From Romanomermis culicivorax (lineage: Eukaryota; Nematoda; Enoplea; Mermithida; Mermithidae): a stretch of DNA of 64,000 nt. Made by a program: the position numbers and the translations under genes. Where the stretch lies: contig CAWUHX010000062.1 in the NCBI GenBank assembly GCA_963922205.1, forward strand, positions 124,001 through 188,000, written 5' to 3'. A model generated the notes under the pieces. The model searched no databases. It had not been told where the DNA came from and worked only from the letters and a program-made list of their open reading frames with translations. Below are positions 33,601 to 45,140 of this stretch, piece after piece (positions within the stretch are counted from its first letter, which is position 1; each line of letters starts with the position of its first letter).

Positions 33601-36233
33601 GTCATTTTGTTCAGGGCGTATTCCAGCTTTTGTTGTGCGGTGTTGCCGGGGAATGATTTGTCCAATGCGGCCGGCTCGTGGTCGGTTAAGTCGCGGTCGG
33701 TGGCGGCAGTTGCTATCTGACACTCGGCGTGGGTTTCGGAATACTCCAGCGTGTGCTTTGCCATCGCAATGAGCTGATTTGGTCGGAGTTTGATACTGTT
33801 CGGCGTATTGTTGATGAAAAGGAGCGGACAATGGCCGTTGGTGATGTTGACCACTGCGGTTTCGACTGGGAGCTCTGCGGCAACGTTATCCGTGGCGAGT
33901 GGTTGTACAATTACGTTGGGCACTGTCGCCGATGTTGTGGGAAAAACGCTACTTTCGACCCATTGTTGGCAATGCGGCGAAATCGAAACGGAAACTTGGG
34001 CGACGAGAAAAATCGGTTCGGCGAGCTCAGTAACCTCCAGCCGCCGGGGGGGCGGTTGGTGTGGACTAGGTTGAGCCTGCCGTATCGGTTGTTCAACTTC
34101 GATTTCTTCGGGTTGGCTAAAAATATCGGATTTATCATCATAAAAACTTACTCGTTCGTCCTCTGGTATTTCTTCTAAAACGTTATCGTTAGCGGCGTTG
34201 AGAAACAGTTCCGTTTGCGGGCGGATCGAGGCGATTACCTTGAGCGGCAGTTTAACGTCTTGAATTTCGATATAATTGTCTTTGAAATTTAAAATGGCGT
34301 GGATATCGGGATGCGCGAGGAAATCGGTTCCGATGATGAATTGATCGTTTCCGTCGTCGTCAAGGATTACACATTTGATCATGTGCTCTCCGAACGCGGA
34401 TTCCATCGTGACAACTACCGGGCCGTGAGCGTTGACTACGGCGCCGTCGGCTACTTTAATTTTTCCACAAATCGGGAGTTGAAGCGATTGCTTGTCGAAA
34501 GCGCGTTTGACCAATCCTGATGAGAGGACGGAACATTGGGCACCTGTATCGATGAGCGCGTGTGCTTTGACGGCTCCAATTTTGATTGGGATTTGAAAGG
34601 CTCTCGTAGAAGCGTACTTGCGAACAAACGATTTAGAAGATGGCGTGAGATTATCAATTTGACAAACGGACGAACGAATATGACAAGGGTCTTGAAAAGC
34701 GCGGCCTGTTGCGTTCCAACGGACGATGCCGGGGCTGACAATCGGTGCGGCGGAAGCGATTTCTTTGGATGGAACAACCATATTGGCCGCGGACGTTGAA
34801 TGATTGTTAACGCGTGTTTCGAGCGCAGGTACTGGCGCGGTGTTTGGTGCCGGAAGGGCGGGTAGGGTAATTTGCATTTCTGAAGATTGAGAGCTAGCGC
34901 GCGATGAATCCGTCGGCGTTGTGACGTATGGAGCCGGTACCGCGTTGTAATGGATATGTTGCTCCCACTGCGCCGGAAATTGATGGTTCGGGTAGACGGC
35001 GTAGGTATTCTGAACAAAATCATTTGGGCGTTGTATAGGATTACCTTCATAGAAATGGTTTCGCGCGCCGCGGGCGTAGTTCGCTCCTCGTTGGGGCGGT
35101 CCTCCGCGGCGGGGTCGCCAATCACGTTGTCCGCGGAAGTCGTTTGAATTGTTTCGGAAATCTGCTTGCCGTGGCTGGGCGGCGTAATTTGGGCGGTTTG
35201 GTTCGAGTCGGGTTGATTGTTTAGCGTTTTGCCGTTTGAGCCAGACGCAATCTTCTGTGTTGTGTGTGCGGGATTTGTGAGCGTCGCACCACAGACCTGT
35301 GGGTTGCGTCGTGCGTGCGCGGTCTCTGCTGGCGGATCGGTCAAAGCGGTTTGCGTACGGCTCTCTATTCTGAGATGGATGGCGCGGGCTTTGTTGCCTA
35401 TTGTTGGATATCGTTTCTTCAGGGCGTTGTCGAGATTTTCGTTCTTCATAGACACGGTCGTATCGTTGAATCAATTGTTCCAAAAGCATCTCCGTGCGTG
35501 GCGGTTGCGGCGGCGGTGGTTCAATTGCTAGTGGTTGGAAAGAGACGAATTTAGTGGGTTGCATCGCCGGATTTTGCGTCCTGCGGTCCATTGAGGGAGA
35601 GCGCTCGCGGTAGCGGTTTTGAGGACGGTCCATGCTGCGGCGGCGTTCAAAATGGCGGTCAAACGGTTGCGGCGACTTCGGTGGTGGTGCATCTTGTTCA
35701 GCTTGATTTACCAGAATGGGTCGTTCCGCGGTTCCGATTTCGGCTTTAGTTGCGTTGAGGACACTACGGGCTTTGGCTACGGCGTCGGCCAGTTGTTGAA
35801 CATTTGTGAAACCCTTTGCTTGTTCGCCAATTGTAAGTTGATAGAAAACAGGCATTTTGGTCAGAAAGGTATCAATTACTTGTTTATGCCGAAAAGTTTG
35901 ATCTTCATGCTGATACAATAGTTGTACATAAGTCATTACCTTACTCAGGAATGCGGCGGGTTCCTCTCCAGCTTCTGGCGTGATTGACGCAAGTTCGCGT
36001 TTGAGAGTCATCGGATTGCAATCGGGCGCCAATTGGAACATGAGCAAATGTTTGGGGTCTTCGTACCGCGTCATATCTTGGATCATATCGCTCGGCGTAT
36101 CGCGGGTAAGTCGGGGAAGGGCACTCATCTTTACGTGGTTGGAGGCGTCGTAGCCGAACTCATTTTCCAGTCGTATGAAGAAGCGTAACAGGCGTTTGTT
36201 TGTTGCGGTGCCGTCGATTATCAACGGGTGCAT
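30645..36233 (-). pseudogene. gag-pol of the Ty3/Gypsy element with an in-frame stop in integrase
   Basis: One frame runs 36233-30645, broken only by TGA at 31121-31119. Domains in order: capsid-like region (residues about 1-190), a basic linker, a CX2HX4HX4C zinc knuckle ([15 protein letters not shown], about residue 320), aspartic protease with LIDTGAQCS (about 570), reverse transcriptase ([16 protein letters not shown]; catalytic YIDDIIIFS), RNase H ([28 protein letters not shown]), and integrase with HHCC zinc region (ending CKICQL) and catalytic D, D, E in [16 protein letters not shown] and GMVERFN. The stop lies just after the catalytic core; the remaining C-terminal 158 codons (31118-30645) include LNDLVLLT and GPFLVTDA, an SH3-like integrase C-terminus. 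The stop would remove that tail. The upstream gag ORF overlaps in the 0/-1 relation. Confidence 0.9.
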
Positions 36234-37366
36234 ATTGTCGACGATTGTTTTGATGCGGCTATCTTCTTCACGATGAGACGTGCGGGGTACCGAGGGTGCG
36301 GGTGTTCATAATAATCCTCGGGTGGGTAATCTGAGAAACCAAACTGGTTTGCCGCGGGCGGTGGGCGTCTTTGAAGCGCGGAACGGTGTAAATCTTCGTC
36401 GGCGCGCGTGGTGCGGGCGAATTCGTTATTATATAAGGTATCCGTCGACGGTGCTTTGGGTTTTACTTGGTTTGGTAGCCTGCCAAAGACTGGAGCCTGT
36501 TCAGTTTCACGGAGAGTTTCGTTGGGGATATAAATATCTCTTGTTTCCTCGCCGGGAAACCGTGAGGACACTGGCGGCGGTCTTGGTGTAGGCGGATTAT
36601 GCGCGTGCATCGCGGCGGCGGTTGTGGAAATCAATTGTTGCATTTGCTCGGCGAGAGCGGCGAAACGCGCGTTAGTGGCTTTTGTTTGTTCTTGAATTTC
36701 GCGTTGAATGCGTAATTGCTGGGCTTGGAATTGATCGGAGACGGCGCCGATAATTTGATCGATAGTTTGTACCGTGGGGACATTGTTGGTTATACGCGCG
36801 GCGGCGGTGTTGAGTTGTTCCAGCGCATCGCGTGCTTCAATTGGAAAATTTTGGACTTCGTTGGCGTTTGCGATGGCGAGACTGCTGCGGTGATCGTTTA
36901 CTGAAGCACGGGTGGCGGCTGGGGCTTGCGGTGGTTCGATGTTGACAAAGGATTCGGAAGAGTCGGTTCTGGCGACAATTTGGTCATCATTACTTCGAGC
37001 CGGCGCGGGCGGCGGCGGCATTTGCGATGCGGGCGGCGCGTTGAGGCGATTTTCAGTGGCGGCATGAAGGTTTTGGTTTACAAGCCGCAGAGTTTGGGAA
37101 ATATTCGTCGCCGCAGTTGCGGGAATGAGCGGTGCTTGCGGCTGTGCCGTCCCGTCCAGCGCGGGAGTGCTGAAATTAGACAAGGGCGGATTATGGGGCG
37201 GGAGGTTTACCGTAGGGACCGCTGTCGATTGCGTAATATTTGACGGTCGCGGCAACATCATCTGGTCAAAACTTAAGGCGCGGCGTGCGGCTGTGGCGGC
37301 GTTCGGAGAACTGGAGCGCGACGGAAATCGAGTGAAGTCGGGCGGTGTGTGGCTTACCGTTGGCAT
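36221..37366 (-). CDS. gag N-terminal ORF of the Ty3/Gypsy element
   Basis: About 381 codons from ATG 37366-37364; the frame is open further upstream to 37492 but only with a TTG. Proline/alanine-rich ([18 protein letters not shown]) with a helical stretch ([20 protein letters not shown], about residues 215-235) that could form a coiled coil. It stops at 36221-36223, about 80 nt into the open frame of gag-pol, which lies in the -1 frame. No canonical X-XXY-YYZ slippery heptamer was seen in the overlap, and gag-pol has its own ATG at 36233, so internal initiation, frameshifting and a mutational frameshift remain open. Likely role: matrix-like N-terminal part of Gag. Confidence 0.65.
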   Translation of the reverse strand: MPTVSHTPPDFTRFPSRSSSPNAATAARRALSFDQMMLPRPSNITQSTAVPTVNLPPHNPPLSNFSTPALDGTAQPQAPLIPATAATNISQTLRLVNQNLHAATENRLNAPPASQMPPPPAPARSNDDQIVARTDSSESFVNIEPPQAPAATRASVNDHRSSLAIANANEVQNFPIEARDALEQLNTAAARITNNVPTVQTIDQIIGAVSDQFQAQQLRIQREIQEQTKATNARFAALAEQMQQLISTTAAAMHAHNPPTPRPPPVSSRFPGEETRDIYIPNETLRETEQAPVFGRLPNQVKPKAPSTDTLYNNEFARTTRADEDLHRSALQRRPPPAANQFGFSDYPPEDYYEHPHPRYPARLIVKKIAASKQSSTICTR

Positions 37367-37484
37367 CTTTTTTCTCAAGGTATAATAACCTCGTTTGTAC
37401 CCTTTGGCGCAGCTACGGCGGGGTCGAATTTTGAACTCTTTGGATTTTTTCGGATGCAACGCAACAGCGGGGAGCGGCAACGTA

Positions 37485-37502
37485 CAATCCAAACGGTCAC
37501 CA
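37485..37502 (-). promoter_or_regulatory. Primer-binding site candidate
   Basis: TGGTGACCGTTTGGATTG on the minus strand starts one base inside the 5' LTR and begins TGG, complementary to the CCA end of tRNAs. The priming tRNA was not identified. Confidence 0.6.
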
Positions 37503-37503
37503 G

Positions 37504-38093
37504 TGTTATATCTTTGTTTATCGGGGTGGAGGTGATGCGGCGTGAGCAGGATTAGGATTCCGAGGTTGCGTCCTTAATGTATGTGCGTCCCACGCCCACA
37601 TTTACCCGATTACCTAATTACTAGTACTTAAACCCCGACAATAATTATCCCAACAATTAAAGAAAACCTAGTTTCTTTAATTGTCTCCCTTCTTTCTCAC
37701 TAACTAAAAATAAAAGGGCTTTCCTACCTATTTATTACTATACAATAACGTACGAAAACTTACATGACAAAACGCTACGGGGGAGACGAAAATAAAGTGA
37801 CAATAATAAATCTACTCCCACGCATGGGCGAGCAAAGACGAAAAGGCGTGGTGGGAGGAGGCAAATACGTACTAGTGGTGGCTGGCGGGGCACACAACTA
37901 GTAGAGAAAATAAAAACACACGTAAAATATATGTTAACGAATAAGTGAAGAGAGAGACCAGCGCACGCGTACCGACGTGCGCTACAGTAAGATGGCCACT
38001 GGTGGTCCGCATTGCTCTCTCCACTTGCCACCTGCGGGCCTGTGACGTATTTTGACAAAACAATGAAAAATCGGCGGAAAACACACTACAACA
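37504..38093 (-). repeat. 5' LTR of the Ty3/Gypsy element
   Basis: 590 bp. It differs from the 3' LTR at ten positions, nine of them where the partner has CG. Transcription would start here on the minus strand. Confidence 0.95.
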
Positions 38094-38097
38094 ATAT

Positions 38098-38640
38098 TTC
38101 ATGGGTTCCGAACCCAGCTATTTTTTTAGCCCTGGTCTTAATGGTCACACCTAGCCTGACATTGGCTAGTGGTGAGATAGCCTGGACACAATCCAGGAAC
38201 CTCTTCAATGCTGGTGATGGTATTGATGACCATTGTTTCTCCGAGGCAGAGTTATGTTGTATGGTAACATAAAAATTCCACCTCTAGGATTGATGTTTCA
38301 TAGATTATGAACCTGGCCATCTTTCTTGATCTATGATCACAATGGTGACACCTGCCCTGACATTTATTAGTCCGGGGACAGCTCGGGCGCCACTCAGGAA
38401 GTCCTTGGAGACTAGTGACTGTATTTGAGCCCCCTTGGTTGCCACAAGTTGTATGGTAACACATAAATTGCAGGTGTATCATGGGATTGATGTTTCACAA
38501 GTTCTGAACCTGGTCATTCTTATTGAGCCCTAGTTGCCATCTTCAAATTTACCTTGACTTAGAAACTCTGGCGCCACTCATGAAGCCCTTCTGGAGCATT
38601 TGAAATTATCTGTCTCTCAAAAAGAACCACGCATAAATTT
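38098..38640 (+). repeat. R1 dispersed repeats, three partial units
   Basis: Units at about 38100-38250, 38285-38420 and 38455-38590 carry GGTTCCGAACCCAGC/GTTCTGAACCTGG, ACATTGGC and GCCACTCAGGAAGTCC-type blocks. Same order as at 58700-59070 in the paralogous block. Confidence 0.7.
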
Positions 38641-38817
38641 TCATTTTCCTCCCCTGCTATAACTTTCCCATTTTTATCAATTAACATCCATATGATAAAT
38701 TTCTCCCAAGTGTATTATAGCTTCCAGGTCAACTTGTTGTTTAATTCTTCTATAATTAGCAACTGTTATCAAAAGCATTCTTCTAGCTTTCAACATTTAC
38801 ATAGCTGCTTTAGATGT

Positions 38818-38824
38818 TATATAA
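38818..38824 (+). promoter_or_regulatory. TATA-box candidate of the orphan TIL exon 1
   Basis: TATATAA lies 107-113 bp ahead of the ATG at 38931. The intact gene has the same word at the same distance (59389-59395). Confidence 0.5.
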
Positions 38825-38930
38825 GTTATTTTTTTCATGGAACATTTCATTAGATAATTGGATAAAGTTGATTCACTTATTAAACTGTCCGATTTCTATT
38901 CATCTAAATTATCGATTCTACAGCATTAAT

Positions 38931-39018
38931 ATGTCAACTAAATTATTAATCCTAAATTGCTGCTTGTTGTTTGTTATGCTTCCACTTGTGCAGTGTCGTG
39001 GTGGAATAGCATATAGAG
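38931..39018 (+). pseudogene. Orphan first exon (signal peptide) of a TIL-domain gene
   Basis: Encodes a signal peptide closely matching the intact gene (MSTKLLILNCCLLFVMLP), ending with a phase-1 donor GTGGTT in place of GTGAGT. The intron start is recognisable at 39060-39335 (matching 60240-60480). The sequence then jumps to DNA matching 61580 onwards, so a deletion has removed the inhibitor-domain exon. Promoter-like TATATAA is retained. Confidence 0.8.
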
Positions 39019-40140
39019 GTGGTTTAAAAAGCGTGAAAGGTTTTGAAAGTACATTGTAGATTTGAATCCATATTTTTGAGTAAGGTTCAGAAATGTCTAA
39101 AACATGGAATGCTAAGATGTCCAGATAGTTCGAAAATTCAGAAAATTTTTTTTTTTAATTTTGGTCCAAAATTATTTTTGGCGGAATTTGAGGCATAGTG
39201 GCCTCAGTTGAACCCATTTCGTCATCTAGGTGATGACGAAAAATCTTCCAATACCAGTATGATTTTTCCATCTCAAGCTTCAATATTCCAAGTTTTAGAT
39301 GGTTAGCTTATACAACTAGTTGCAATGTTTAGAGAATCCTTCTCTCTTTGCTTTCATCCAATGACATCAGCAATATAACTAGAAAGATCTATTGGATTGT
39401 AAGCTACTGTAGGTCACTCAAATGAGCTTCCTATTGGTAAAGGCTATTACAGTGCAACAGTTCTTTAGCTGATCTAAACAATACCTTCAATTGCTATTCA
39501 GCAACTGGAATCCAAGGGCTTGCACCTGAAAAACTACCAGAGTACTCCAGAGGACCTCACACAATGGTTTTCATAAAAGTTGGGAATATAAGATACTGCT
39601 GTAGCAGAATATGTATCCAACATAAATCCCGCCAGTAAACAGTTGAACAGTGGATAAGTAAACACAGCTTCGCCACCCCACTTCACTGGTGCAAAATAAC
39701 AATAACAAAAGATGATGGATGGGTGGCTCGCAGAGAGCACAAAAATTTGTGAGCATGATCACCACATGTCACATATAGCCTTTTAAAGGCAGTCATGCCC
39801 ACATAATGACGCCTTCTCCCCACTTTCACACTTTGCATGGATGGGATGCCTTCTGCCATAAGTGCATCACCAATATAGTTGAATAATCAAATCCAACTAT
39901 GTGGTATTTCAGTCAGCAAAAAGGGTCTCTGTATCAAAAAATCTGACCTGATTCCACATTCCAGTCAGCTTTTGAGTTTTCATATTCTACATTTTCGACA
40001 AAATCACACAAGTCGTTGTGAATTCAGTGTTTTATTCAGACCATTTTTTCCGATGAGATTTTTGTCAAATGTTGTAGTAGTGAATCTAGCAGTTTTTCTC
40101 ACAAGCTACCCTGCTGATATTTTAGTGGCACATCTGGCTG
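39019..40140. other. Deleted-intron remnant and paralogous DNA
   Basis: 39060-39335 matches the TIL intron; 39350-39880 matches 61600-62120 in the other block. No gene is seen; the open frames are short and disrupted in the paralogue. Confidence 0.55.
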
Positions 40141-40765
40141 CTCATCATGTGGCATGCATACACCACTACAAACGCAATTTCCAAACCATCCACGTGGCTC
40201 CATTAGTACACTGGGTAGCAGGTCTTCTGTCTTTGAGCCCCTCGCTGTGCAGTACCTTTCTAATAAGCTGACCATAGGTCAATTTGGACCTATAACACTG
40301 GTGACCATACAGGGCCCCTCCTCCTCAAAGGGAGAAGGGAAGTTGCACTTGGCTCCATTGGTGCGGGTAGGCCATCTGTCTCATACAAAGAATGTCTAGG
40401 GTCTGTGACCCTGACAAGGCATGACTTTTTTGACAGGCCAGATTTTTAGATTTAAGCAAACAACACAGACACCAGCACCACTACAAACACAATTTCCAAA
40501 CCATCCTCATGGCTCCATTAGTGCACTGGGTAGCACATCTGCGTTGTCTTAGAGCCCCTCACTGAGCAGTACCCTTCTAACAAGCCGGCTGAATCAATTT
40601 GGACCTATAACACTGGTGACCATACAGGGTCGTTCCTCCTGAAAGGGAGAAGGGAAGTTGCACTTGACTCCATTGATGCAGTGGGTAGCCCATCTGCCTC
40701 GTACACAGGTCTAGGGCTCGAGGCCCTGAGCAGCCACGATTTTTCTGACATGCTGGATTTATTGA
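40140..40765. repeat. Two tandem copies of a roughly 310 bp tRNA-related repeat (family B)
   Basis: 40160-40315 and 40476-40630 align, both with CACCACTACAAACNCAATTT, then a degenerate A/B-box region (GGCTCCATTAGT, GAGCCCCTC) and TTTGGACCTATAACACTGGT. A third partial unit lies at 40660-40760. Degenerate relatives with a clearer tRNA form are at 41070-41150 and 61420-61490. Confidence 0.6.
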
Positions 40766-41399
40766 TTAAGGCAAACAACACAGACACCAGCACCACTACA
40801 ACCACCATTTCTGAAACATGTTCAACTAGCTCGATTGGAATGCAAATAGCTGAAGGACAATGGTTCAAGCATTTCACCAAGCGTTATTTATCTAATGTGA
40901 TGAAAACATGGATTTTGGGTGTAGTACACAAACTTTGGCAATGCAGGCTGAAAATGGATGTATGACATATAAATTTGTATTCTATTTTTGATTGAATATC
41001 AAAAGTGTATGTCCTTGATAGGTTATCAATGACCATGTGCTGATTTCCCAATTTCCCGATTTCCGACCAATTAGCAGCGCCTCTGACTTATATGCAGAAG
41101 GTCGAAGGTTCGAGCCCCTCACCAAGCCTTATTTTTCTGGCATGCCAGTCACATCGATTTGGGAATAGGACAAGTGCAGGTCCTGGGTTTTATTGAGGAA
41201 AGTAAAATTTTTGTAGTAAGAATTTTGTATATGGAGTGCTTTGTATATAGAGTGCTAAACCTGATAACATAGTCTGATTACAGTAAATCAATATGAGGCC
41301 TTCAACAGTGGTCTATGCAAAATACTTTGAGAAAGTCTATGCCCAGTTGACCAGAAGAGGAGAAACCTCAGCAATGCAAACTGGTACCCTATCCATCCT
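40766..41399. other. Intergenic with a family B repeat piece
   Basis: Includes GGTCGAAGGTTCGAGCCCCT (B-box-like) at about 41098-41118. No gene is recognised. Confidence 0.4.
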
Positions 41400-41932
41400 G
41401 TCATGTTGTAGCATATTTCGGCCAATTTGTTGAACATTCTCATATTTGTCGATTTTCGAAAGAGGTGTGCAGGTTCAAAGTGGAGCGAGTGACGCGGACC
41501 ATCGAGAGATGTCTTACTGTAGCACAAATCGGCACGCATGCTGGGGCTCTCTCTCTCTCTCTCATTATTAGCGTTGTTATATTTTGTGCATAGTAACCTA
41601 CCTCCCTGTGCGCCAAACCTGTTGTGCATTTTTTCCAGCACAAGGGAGCTTATTATTTCGCGCCCACTCAAGTCTTGTATGAGTAAGAATATTTTTGTGA
41701 TAGATAAAATTTGAGAAAACTCTCCTTTTATTTCGATTACATAATTGGGAGACAGATTGAAGAACTAGGTTTTCTTAATCTGTGGGCTAATTATTGTCTG
41801 GTTTAAGTACATTAATTAAGCAGTTAATGGGGTAAGCGTAGGCGTTGGAAATATGTGCATTAAGGACGAATTCTGGAATCCCACTCCTGCCTCTCTCTCA
41901 AAAGACCCGACCAAAATAAAATACAACAGTCA
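41400..41932 (+). mobile_element. Solo LTR 5
   Basis: 525 bp (41404-41928) starting TGTTGTAGCATATTTCGG and ending AAAATACAACA, flanked by GTCA on both sides. The paralogue at about 62295 (ATTCTGTCATGCTTCAC) shows the unoccupied site. It is closely related to solo LTR 4. A CT microsatellite lies at about 41549-41563. Confidence 0.85.
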
Positions 41933-42170
41933 TACTCCACACCAATTTTGAGCCCAATTTAGAAGTGAAATTTCCAGCTATCGACAACTGTCACCAATGC
42001 CTATAATTAAATTGCCCCCAATGGCGACAGTTAATGATTTCAAGGGATGTAAAGCAATCAGTCAAATCCCTGAGTTGTGAAAACTGGGTCATGGAGAGAG
42101 ATTTTATAAAAAAAAACATTTCACCAAACTTATATAAACTCAATACATAATTAATGCTTCTTAGCAAAAA

Positions 42171-44189
42171 CTATTTAATTTCGGAAATAAAAAGCCCTCT
42201 GATGTACAAAACAAGTCTAAAAATTGCTTCCAAAACGAAAATATATGATACACCAAAAAATAAACTGAATACACTCCCAATATAGATAATGAAATCTGTG
42301 GTCGTGAAGGCTGGATTTTCATGGATAGTTGTCACTAATGAGGAATCCACAAAAAAATTGGCGACAATAAGGTCGTCGACACTACTGTCGATGTTCAAGT
42401 GACGTGGTATGCTCCTTAACTTCTTTCTGGTTACTGTTGTGGAATATTCACTTTCCATGCAAACGGGCAAGCATTTGGGACAAGTTGTGGACATGAATTC
42501 ATCAGTATGCAGTAGCATAATGTGCTTTGAGTCGCAGGCATCCATTTCTGTGCTTGCTCTACACCAAGGTGTGGACATGTTTATGTAATCTAAATCCACA
42601 TTTTCAGTGCTGCGCACTGAATCCATTGAGTCAAGGGCTCTTGAAAAACAGCCGCATTCGACATATATGAGTTTTGCAAGGCAACTAACCAAGCAAGCAG
42701 ATTTGTCGAAGGGTATTCCTGAACTACCAATACCAGGTAGCATTACAAATCTAGTGACACAGCGACCAAAGTGGGCTGTATGGCGAATGATGTTTGTTAC
42801 CTTGATTCCTATTTCAAACATGTAGCCGCCATGCAATTTCTGCTCAAAGTGACTTAGAACAAATAGTGGCATGGGTTTGTTTGGCTGATGAATAGCGTAA
42901 TGGAATCCCATGCCAGTCCATTTCCGCAAATTTCCACAATACTGTTTCCTGTTCACCTTCAAGGTGATGGTCAATACCGAACGAATGTTAGATTGATTAA
43001 GCAATACTCCATAAATTTTTGAAGCAGCAAATACACTTCCAAATGTGCCTAGAAAACGTGACAAATGGGGAAAATCAGGTCATGATTCAAAATTCAATTA
43101 TTTACCCAAATCAGAGATGTGGTTCGCGATTGGTGCAAAGTGCATTCCATTGAAATTTGCACACAATCCAATGTCCAACATGAGTGGGGAGAATACATCG
43201 CTGCAGTTCAATGGTTCACCAAATAGTTGGCAGTAGACAAATTGTTCATGAATAGATGGGCAGTATTCTCTGATTACTTTGAAGGAATTGACACTATTAA
43301 AATTCTTCAATACCAATTCCAAGGGACGTTTCTGGTAATCATTGGGGCATTGACAAAATTTGGCATACTTAACAGGAAGATATACTTTTATTGGGATTGT
43401 AAAATTTGATATGACATGAACAATGAGTTAGGATCCTTGTGTCTTTTTGGATTTTATAGAGTATGCTACCTGATCATTATTCCTCAGAAATGGTGAGATG
43501 CCATCTTATCATATTCCTGGATGAAAGGGTCTGCTGCTGTAGAAAAATAACGTTCAATTTGACATATAAGCCACATGTGCCACTGCATTAATCTGATGCT
43601 TGGTCCCTTGACACATTTCTATATGCCACAACCAGTATGCAATAGTATGTGATAGGACTTGCTACTTTTAGGCTATCAAAGCCAAAGAGCCAACTGTGTT
43701 TACATATATCGTATCTATTCTATCTATCATATATACTCTATGTTATATTGTAATTCTATCATATGCATACCCACTCCATAATTCCAAATGGCTTACTTCG
43801 TCTTCTAATTTTTTGTTCCAGATACCACCCTCGAGCCTTGGCAATAGAGAAAAATATCGCCAAAGATAGCCTGAAGCTGGAATCTCGCATGTAGGTACTC
43901 GTTTGGCTATCAATTGGTTACAAATAGTGATTGCCGGGAATTCTAGCTGCTTCACTACATCTGTAATTATTTTATTTTTGATGGCATTGCTGAAATAGAG
44001 CTTGATGGTTCCAGCACTGATGGCTAGACTAAACAAGATAAGCGTCGATACTAGCAGGTAATGACAGCATTGGCCCAACTTTAAATGCTTTTTCAGTAGC
44101 CAATTTCGGAATATATAAGGACAAATTTTTCCATCAGATGATACCATTCCACTGACGTTTTTTACCTTGGTTTTTGAAATTTGCATCAT
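42171..44189 (-). CDS. DEG/ENaC family sodium channel subunit, copy C (three exons)
   Basis: Minus-strand exons 44189-43797, 43367-43106 and 43048-42171 join in frame to about 510 residues with no stop. Exon 1: TM1 (around residues 40-65) and LEFPAITICNQL. Exon 2 is 262 nt, as in copies A and B. Exon 3: CLVSCLAKLIYVECGC and the pore/TM2 segment YIGSVFSLFFGVS followed by a hydrophobic span. Donors GTAAGC and GTAAAT; acceptors CTGTTAAG (unusual AAG) and TTCTAG. The start is the first of two ATGs at 44189; CAAGGTAAAA just inside might instead be a donor, so the N terminus is not firm. Predicted product: a plasma-membrane cation channel subunit with a large extracellular domain. The absence of damage suggests it is functional. 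The methyltransferase lies 0.95 kb upstream on the same strand. Confidence 0.85.
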
Positions 44190-45140
44190 TCTTCTACAGC
44201 CTTACCAATAGTAACTATGAAAGCTTAAAACTATGCTGAGCAACAGAATTAATTAAATAGCATTTTTTATGTTTCGCTATATATGCTGATGATGTCGACA
44301 TATTCAATCGATGAAATTGCTTGCCAGGATTTGGAGAACTTTTTAGAATTTATTTCTGTTACCAGATAAAGTGTATGAAAACATACCTGTATATTCACTA
44401 ATGTGTTGTAAGGCTTATGGTGAGGTTGTGATACCCCTGGGTTATGTTGCTATAGCGGGAATCTTACAATTGGAGAATTTCTACAGTAAGTGTAAGTCCA
44501 AATGGTGAAAAAATCAAGATTAACAGTTGGAAGCTGATTCTATCAGTGTTACTCTATGTGCAGAACATAAAAAGTAAACATGGAATTTCATGATAATCTT
44601 CTTTTTTATCACGTGATGGGTGGTTCTTCTTCTCCTTCCAGGTCGCTTCTGGTTGACATGTGGTCATGTGATGAGTGATTTCAGGATGAACATTGTGTGT
44701 GCAGGGCATACCTATAACACAGAAGCAATTTGTTTTTATACCATTTTTATGAAAATATGATTAATTCGTTTTTATGTCACTTTCGAAGAAATAAAAGTTA
44801 GATAAATTCAAAAGATAATTAAAAAATTTTGTATGTGTAATAAAGGGGATGAAAGATATAGCATGATATGCTAAAGCAAGGAAAATTGAATAGAAACCAA
44901 TAGATTACTGCCAAAAAAGTATGCACGAAGATGAATGTTCTGTATGTTCTGTTATGGAGTTTTTCTTTATATTTGAGTATATTATGCAACTTGTTATTAT
45001 TGTCATGAGTGACTGGCAACGTTGAAAAACTTCTAAAACAATATGATATAAATTATATACTATATAATATGTGTAATATATAATATATATATAATCATAT
45101 AGATAATAATAATAGATATAAACAAAAAAAACATAAAAAA
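44190..45140. other. Intergenic between DEG/ENaC copy C and the methyltransferase
   Basis: AT-rich, with a TA-rich tract at 45040-45110. Nothing is recognised; the minus-strand frame at 45019-44819 has no family resemblance. Confidence 0.4.

Larger units (their letters stand above)
25240..38097 (-). mobile_element. Full-length 12.85 kb Ty3/Gypsy LTR retrotransposon, minus strand
   Basis: Two 590 bp LTRs (25244-25833 and 37504-38093) enclose gag, pol and an additional coding region; the 4-bp flank ATAT is duplicated (25240-25243, 38094-38097). Reading the minus strand: 5' LTR, primer-binding-site-like TGGTGACCGTTTGGATTG just inside it (37502-37485), gag-like ORF 37366-36221, gag-pol ORF 36233-30645 with one internal stop, accessory ORFs 30135-26240 with one internal stop, polypurine tract AAGGGGGGAGGGG (25847-25834 region), 3' LTR. 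Protease-RT-RNaseH-integrase order identifies Ty3/Gypsy (Metaviridae). The LTRs differ at ten positions, so insertion is fairly recent. The paralogous block at about 58700-58740 lacks the element and gives the empty site. Codons are much more GC- and CpG-rich than in the flanking DNA. Confidence 0.95.
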
